Assembly: GCA_050943215.1 (NCBI GenBank)
Contig: JBMNOU010000006.1
Coordinates: 1 to 54,307, forward strand
Reading direction: 5' to 3'
Source: JBMNOU01 sp050943215
GTDB taxonomy: Bacteria > Bacillota > Clostridia > Christensenellales > SZUA-584
DNA length: 54,307 bases
Positions 50,501 through 54,307 of this stretch are shown here, one piece after another. Every line of letters starts with the position of its first letter. Within the stretch, counting starts at the first letter, position 1. Under the pieces are notes generated by a model. The model worked only from the letters and a program-made list of their open reading frames with translations, was not told where the DNA came from and did not search any database. Position numbers and translations under genes: made by a program.

Positions 50501-50755
50501 TTAACCTTTAAAATACTTCTCTTTCATCTCATGGAGCATCATTTCATCAACAATCAATTTATCTAGCACGTCGCTTTGCTTTAAGATCCTTTTATCTGTC
50601 CCCATATTAAAATCGCCTTTTTCAAAAAGTTCTAAAACCATTGCCTCTAATTTTTTTTGTTCTCTTGACAAACTTTCCAAAATCCTAATTCTTTCTTTAC
50701 CCAAAATTGTACGATTTATATCATTTCCATTATTTGATTCTATAAATTGATGCAT
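50501..50755 (-). CDS. Spo0E-like aspartyl-phosphate phosphatase
   Basis: The 84-residue protein has two helices with the Spo0E pattern: ILESLSREQKKLEAMVLELF, then a short loop and ILKQSDVLDKLIVDEMM, where Spo0E has SQxLDxLIxxY. Spo0E removes phosphate from Spo0A and delays sporulation. It differs in having Asp for Gln after Ser. It lies 36 bases upstream of the phosphatase gene, and probably shares its promoter. Confidence 0.55.
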   Translation of the reverse strand: MHQFIESNNGNDINRTILGKERIRILESLSREQKKLEAMVLELFEKGDFNMGTDKRILKQSDVLDKLIVDEMMLHEMKEKYFKG

Positions 50756-50991
50756 ATGGTCGTTCCCCCCATAAATATATGAAACTGCCTTGTAAGATTA
50801 ACGTTTCTTACGTATCAGATTGCATTACGAAATACATTATTATATTTTTATAATCAGTTAGCTTATTAATTGATCGTTATTATATTTATCGTTTACTGGA
50901 TTTCCAAGTGCAATACTAAGAAAACGCTATTTACGATAACTTTCATCACTAGCTAGTATAATATCACACATCCTATTATTGTTGTATATAC

Positions 50992-51001
50992 TTTCGACAA
51001 A
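50992..51001 (-). promoter_or_regulatory. Spo0A box match upstream of the Spo0E-like gene
   Basis: TTTGTCGAAA on the minus strand matches the consensus 0A box. A TATACT box (50955-50960) lies downstream, about 32 bases away, facing the Spo0E-like gene 200 bases further on. The remaining gap between 50756 and 51170 is AT-rich and shows nothing else recognisable. Confidence 0.5.
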
Positions 51002-51169
51002 AAAAGTGTAAAATACACACGAAAGAATTATAATATAATGTAAAATTCGGTTGAGTTATCATAATATTGTAGCTTTTTTAGATATTGTAGGCTTATTCGT
51101 TTGATAAAAATAAAGATAAAATTATAACAAAAACTATACATTATTAAAAATGGTATTGTAATAATCAGG

Positions 51170-51410
51170 CTTAGTCCATCGCCTACGGGCACGTGCAATC
51201 CGCACTCGTCTTACTGTTTCTTAATTTCAGCTATCCTTCCTAGCCGATGCCCCTATTCACCTTCACATCTGAGCTCCGGATGCAAGCGGCAGCTTAGCCC
51301 AAGGTCAGCTATTAAGCGGATAAAACGGTGACGATCTAAACCCACACATAAACTTCCCGTAAAAGGGAAGCAGGCTGGATCTCTAGCGTCTTAAAGCTTT
51401 TGGTGTTAAG
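51170..51410 (-). ncRNA. Candidate structured non-coding RNA
   Basis: About 240 bases with higher GC than the flanks and no ORF. On the minus strand it has a perfect hairpin CTTCCC/GGGAAG (51352-51370), a stem CGGCTA/TAGCTG closing GGAAGGA, and GTGC/GCAC around GGATT, separated by purine-rich joins such as GAAATTAAGAAACAG, typical of folded RNAs. It lies between the RluA-like gene and the Spo0E-like gene. raiA-type clostridial RNAs have similar size, but the class is not identified. Confidence 0.5.
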
Positions 51411-51412
51411 CG

Positions 51413-52342
51413 TTATTTGCCCGCTTTAACCAGCCCCTGGTCATATACACATCTTGGGAAGCTATGGCTTTGCGATTCAAATCTTTTACCGTTCATGTAC
51501 ATGTATTCATGGCCATTGCCTACTTCAAACATAACCGTCTTGAGCCAAAGCGCAATATGATCGGCACCGGTTTTTTTGTTGAACCTTTTATCTCCGTAAA
51601 CACTGTCGCCAACAATCGGCAGCCCATCAAAAGCAAGATGGGCTCTTACCTGATGCAGAAAATTAGTTACTGGCCTAACTCTTAGCAGTGACATCTCGTC
51701 TCTAACCAAGAGTGCAGTATACCGCGTCACAATCGGTTTTGCATCTTTTTGATGTTTATCTAATATAGCAACATGCTTTTTTGCCTTGTTCTGAGTAAGA
51801 TATGCCATCAGTTCGTCGCCTTCCTCGGCATGTCCTTTGACTGGACAAACATAATATCTTATAATCCTACGTTGGTTTAACGCTTCAACTAAAAATAAGT
51901 AAGCGTCTTCATGCTTAGCGAAAAGAAGCAGACCGCTCACGTATTTTTCAAGAGGATAAATCAGATATGGAACGAGCAGCGCTCTAAGGCTATACTGCCC
52001 CTTTTGCTTCATTAATTCTTCTACCATATTTACCACGTTGGGTTCCCCTGCTTCCGAAACCGTCGGTAGCCCTGCGGGTTTGTCAACAAAAACGAAATTT
52101 TCGTCCTGATATACATTTTTTGGTATCAGGTTAACGCCTAAAATATCGCCTGTTACAAATATTCGAATCACGTCCCCCGTCTTTACGGTATCATCTCCGT
52201 AAGCCTTTTGTCCGTTAAGCGTGATATCACCCGCTTTAAATGCCGCTTTAAATGCTTTTGGCGAGAAATCCGGATACATTTCTTCCAGCAAACCAGCCAG
52301 CTCTATACCGTTGTACGTTTTTTGTACTGTCAAAGAAACCAT
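51413..52342 (-). CDS. RluA-family protein with degenerate catalytic motif
   Basis: The 309-residue protein has an N-terminal S4-like domain (about 8-62) and the RluA pseudouridine-synthase fold (about 75-300), with FVFVDKPAGLPTVSEAG and FLHQVRAHLAFDGLPIVGD. The active site HRLDxxTSGLLLFAK reads YPLEKYVSGLLLFAK (residues 129-143): catalytic Asp is Glu132 and His-Arg are lost. It may bind RNA without catalysis. ATG 52342 follows AGGAG by six bases. Confidence 0.85.
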   Translation of the reverse strand: MVSLTVQKTYNGIELAGLLEEMYPDFSPKAFKAAFKAGDITLNGQKAYGDDTVKTGDVIRIFVTGDILGVNLIPKNVYQDENFVFVDKPAGLPTVSEAGEPNVVNMVEELMKQKGQYSLRALLVPYLIYPLEKYVSGLLLFAKHEDAYLFLVEALNQRRIIRYYVCPVKGHAEEGDELMAYLTQNKAKKHVAILDKHQKDAKPIVTRYTALLVRDEMSLLRVRPVTNFLHQVRAHLAFDGLPIVGDSVYGDKRFNKKTGADHIALWLKTVMFEVGNGHEYMYMNGKRFESQSHSFPRCVYDQGLVKAGK

Positions 52343-52456
52343 ATGCCGCTCCTTATAATCAAATACAACAAAACTGATACTATTACAGTCATGATCAATA
52401 GTCAAGAAAGACGTATATTGGAATAGAAATAATCTGTAAACATATTTTTGATTGGT

Positions 52457-52484
52457 TTTACAACATAATTATTTATGGTATAAT
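52457..52484 (+). promoter_or_regulatory. Promoter of mreCD
   Basis: TTTACA (52457-52462) and TATAAT (52479-52484), 16 bases apart, 35 bases before the mreC ATG. Confidence 0.6.
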
Positions 52485-52519
52485 ATCTATCGGTAATCAT
52501 AAGAAAAGAGGATTGTTTT

Positions 52520-53377
52520 ATGCTTCCCATTTGGCGTAACAGGCCGTTAATGGTCACTATCATCATCATTATCATATTGCTTGTTGCGCTGGTCATGACG
52601 GCAGGGGATCATAATATGTCCGGAACCGAGAGTGTAGTCGGCAGTATACTCTCTCCTGTCCAGAACGCATTTTATTCTGCAACGGATGCCATCGCAGATT
52701 TTTTTTCGCGGATATTCTCGGGTAAAGATCTGCAAACTCAAAATTTAGAGCTTCAGGCCGAGGTTGCCGAGCTTAAAGGACAGCTGCAACATTATAATGA
52801 AATCAAACAGGAAAATAAACGTCTGGCCAATCTGCTCAATTTTGATACTGAAACTGCAAATTTACAGTACGTAACGGCCAGAGTCATCGGTAAAGCTCCA
52901 GGGCATTGGTTTAATAAATTCATTATCAATGTCGGCCTCTTAGACGGTATTCAAGTGGACATGCCCATCGTCAACGGCGATGGACTTGTGGGAAGAGTGG
53001 TTGCAACTGGCGCAAATTGGAGCCGGATTATGACGATTGTTGATTCGTCAAGCGGAGTATCCGCCATTGTCGAACGTACAAGAGACATTGGCATACTCAC
53101 CGGAATAGTTTTTTCGGGAGATGAGAAGAACGCTTATTTGACGATGAGCTATCTGCCGCTTAATGCCGACCTTGTACCCGGAGACACAGTGATTTCGTCC
53201 GGATTAGCGGGTGTTTTCCCCAAGGGTATTCGTATAGGAGAGGTAATTGAAGTCAGTGAGAATGAAGATGGTATGAAAAACGAAGCAGTAGTTTCACCAT
53301 GGGTAGATTTTTACCATCTGGAAGAAGTGATGGTCATCACATCTAAACTGATAGACGTAAATGGAGCGCTTAAATGA
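52520..53377 (+). CDS. mreC: Rod shape-determining protein MreC
   Basis: The 285-residue protein has one N-terminal span (about 11-27), a coiled coil (about 75-110, LELQAEVAELKGQLQHYNE) and the beta-barrel pair with the LVGRVVATGANWSRIMTIVD motif and YLPLNADLVPGDTVISSGL. It links MreB to outer synthesis enzymes. It overlaps mreD by four bases. Confidence 0.95.
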   Translation: MLPIWRNRPLMVTIIIIIILLVALVMTAGDHNMSGTESVVGSILSPVQNAFYSATDAIADFFSRIFSGKDLQTQNLELQAEVAELKGQLQHYNEIKQENKRLANLLNFDTETANLQYVTARVIGKAPGHWFNKFIINVGLLDGIQVDMPIVNGDGLVGRVVATGANWSRIMTIVDSSSGVSAIVERTRDIGILTGIVFSGDEKNAYLTMSYLPLNADLVPGDTVISSGLAGVFPKGIRIGEVIEVSENEDGMKNEAVVSPWVDFYHLEEVMVITSKLIDVNGALK

Positions 53378-53895
53378 GATTTATTATTTTGTTTTTCGTT
53401 ACGGTAATCAACCTCGGTTTTGCCGGAACCGTCTTTCCAAACATCAATATCATGGGTATTGCACCGGATTTAATCATTTGTACGATTGCATCGATGGCCA
53501 TTCTGGAGAAAAGCATGATTGGCGCTGTTATCGGCCTTGTTTGCGGACTCGTGCTTGATTTATTCACGGGGGATATCGGGTTTTACGCAATTCCATATTT
53601 CGTTTCGGGCGCCATGATATTTTTCGTACGTAAAAGCGTCAATTATATTGATAAATTTTTATTGCCGGCTTTATTTGCGATGGGCGCTTACGTTATAAAA
53701 GAGCTGCTATTTGCACTACTAGCATACATGATGAATGCAAAATTTTCTCTATCGTATATGTTTATTCGATATATCTTGCCCGAAGCGGTGCTAACCGGCT
53801 TATTCATGCTGCTAATTCATTTTATCTTTTCTAAATTATATCGATCCGGCTCCATCAGACCAAAAGCCCAGGAAGATATTAAAAAGCTGCTATAA
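53374..53895 (+). CDS. mreD: Rod shape-determining protein MreD
   Basis: The 173-residue membrane protein has five to six spans and typical MreD features: INIMGIAPDLIICTIASMAIL and VCGLVLDLFTGD. It follows mreC with an ATGA overlap. mreB is not in this window. Confidence 0.93.
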   Translation: MRFIILFFVTVINLGFAGTVFPNINIMGIAPDLIICTIASMAILEKSMIGAVIGLVCGLVLDLFTGDIGFYAIPYFVSGAMIFFVRKSVNYIDKFLLPALFAMGAYVIKELLFALLAYMMNAKFSLSYMFIRYILPEAVLTGLFMLLIHFIFSKLYRSGSIRPKAQEDIKKLL

Positions 53896-53984
53896 TGATA
53901 ATTGCGCGTTGTTTGAACGTCGTTTTGAATCATGATATAATAGATTCCGGGCGGTTATCTGCTAAAGGTAAGGAGTAGATTCTC

Positions 53985-54307
53985 ATGAAAAAAAGGAATA
54001 GTGACAATGATGCTGTGAAAGAGCCCACACGAGTCAACTCAAAAAGTAAATTCACCAGTGAGCAATCCAATACAGATCTGATTAAAGAAACATCCGATAA
54101 CACTGCATTATCGAAAAAAAAACAAAGAGAACTGGAAAAGCAGCAGATAAAAGATATCCGAGCTCTAAACGAAAAGTACAGGCAAGATTCTTTCGAGCAA
54201 AAACAAAGCAGAAAGGCGGCCCTTTTTCTACTTTCCAAAGAAGAAAGGAAAGCTTTTTTATTATCGGAAAAAGAAGAGAAATTAAAGAAAAAACAACATG
54301 CAAATAC
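53985..54307 (+). CDS. Incomplete gene cut by the window edge, charged N terminus
   Basis: An open frame starts ATG 53985 (AAGGAG, seven bases upstream) and runs to the window end (107 codons, no stop). It is very hydrophilic, with Lys, Glu, Gln and Ser, and probably a coiled coil (LSKKKQRELEKQQIKDIRAL). No motif identifies it. In Firmicutes mreCD is often followed by mrdA (PBP2) or minC, but the visible part does not show either. Confidence 0.5.
   Translation, partial: MKKRNSDNDAVKEPTRVNSKSKFTSEQSNTDLIKETSDNTALSKKKQRELEKQQIKDIRALNEKYRQDSFEQKQSRKAALFLLSKEERKAFLLSEKEEKLKKKQHAN

Noticed and set aside
51170..51410. SRP RNA, RNase P RNA or cobalamin/lysine/SAM riboswitch for the structured region
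   Set aside because: Signature pieces of these classes (for example GGAAGGGAGCAGC-type loop of SRP, GAGGAAAGTCC of RNase P, or GCCACTG of the cobalamin riboswitch) are absent on both strands.
1..54307. CRISPR arrays, insertion sequences, transposases, rRNA genes
   Set aside because: No regularly spaced direct repeats with spacers, no transposase motifs and no rRNA sequence were seen in the window.

Overview
The window looks like chromosomal DNA of an endospore-forming Bacillota of the class Clostridia. The evidence is a Tlp-type small acid-soluble spore protein (16-240), a BofA-like protein (22302-22577), a SpoIIE-type PP2C phosphatase next to a Spo0E-like protein with an upstream Spo0A-box match (49380-51001), a RicT gene cluster, and GGAGG-type ribosome binding sites in front of most genes. 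No species can be named from sequence alone.

Layout. (1) 1-5538 is host DNA, mostly on the minus strand: tlp, a uroporphyrinogen-decarboxylase-family protein, a zinc-ribbon protein, a lipoprotein, an ArAE-type membrane protein fused to a GNAT domain, a PaiA-like acetyltransferase and only the 3' part of a xylulokinase gene. (2) 5540-18655 is a defective prophage in the 3' end of ssrA. An integrase (+) abuts tmRNA. An immunity region with two repressors and remnants of further genes follows. Divergently, a long minus-strand early operon encodes Cro-like regulators, an AbrB-like protein, DUF1351, RecT, an MBL-fold protein, Cys-rich small proteins, SSB, a VRR-NUC nuclease, a replication initiator and a DnaC-like loader, ending with a small terminase. 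No large terminase, portal, capsid, tail or lysis gene is present; the element ends abruptly in the truncated xylulokinase gene. (3) 18656-24611 is conserved core: ssrA, smpB, rnr, secG, a bofA-like gene, a lipoprotein and fba, all minus. (4) 24807-34024 holds a DUF3842 gene, mnmA, a Nudix protein, a four-gene ABC exporter operon and two small membrane proteins. (5) 34130-38637 is a tightly overlapping plus-strand operon (Orn/Lys/Arg decarboxylase, HAD phosphatase, tmk, holB, ricT), followed by a ferredoxin. (6) 39007-46935 is mixed: a possible surface protein, tRNA-Gly(CCC), an orphan holin, regulators, an unusual MBL protein, a cupin, then an operon for an ECF S component, coaX and hom behind a structured leader RNA, and rarA. 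(7) 47097-54307 has an MFS transporter, rplM-rpsI, the phosphatase/Spo0E-like pair, a candidate structured non-coding RNA beside a catalytically degenerate RluA-family protein, then mreC, mreD and an incomplete gene cut by the window edge.

The most interesting items are the candidate structured RNA at about 51170-51410, the hairpin leader before the ECF/coaX genes, the RluA homologue whose catalytic Asp is Glu, the SpoIIE-type phosphatase split by a -1 shift at an A AAA AAG heptamer, the decapitated prophage with its relic-filled immunity region (including a perfect 18-bp inverted repeat), and the ArAE-GNAT fusion. All assignments rest on reading motifs by eye; no database search was run.
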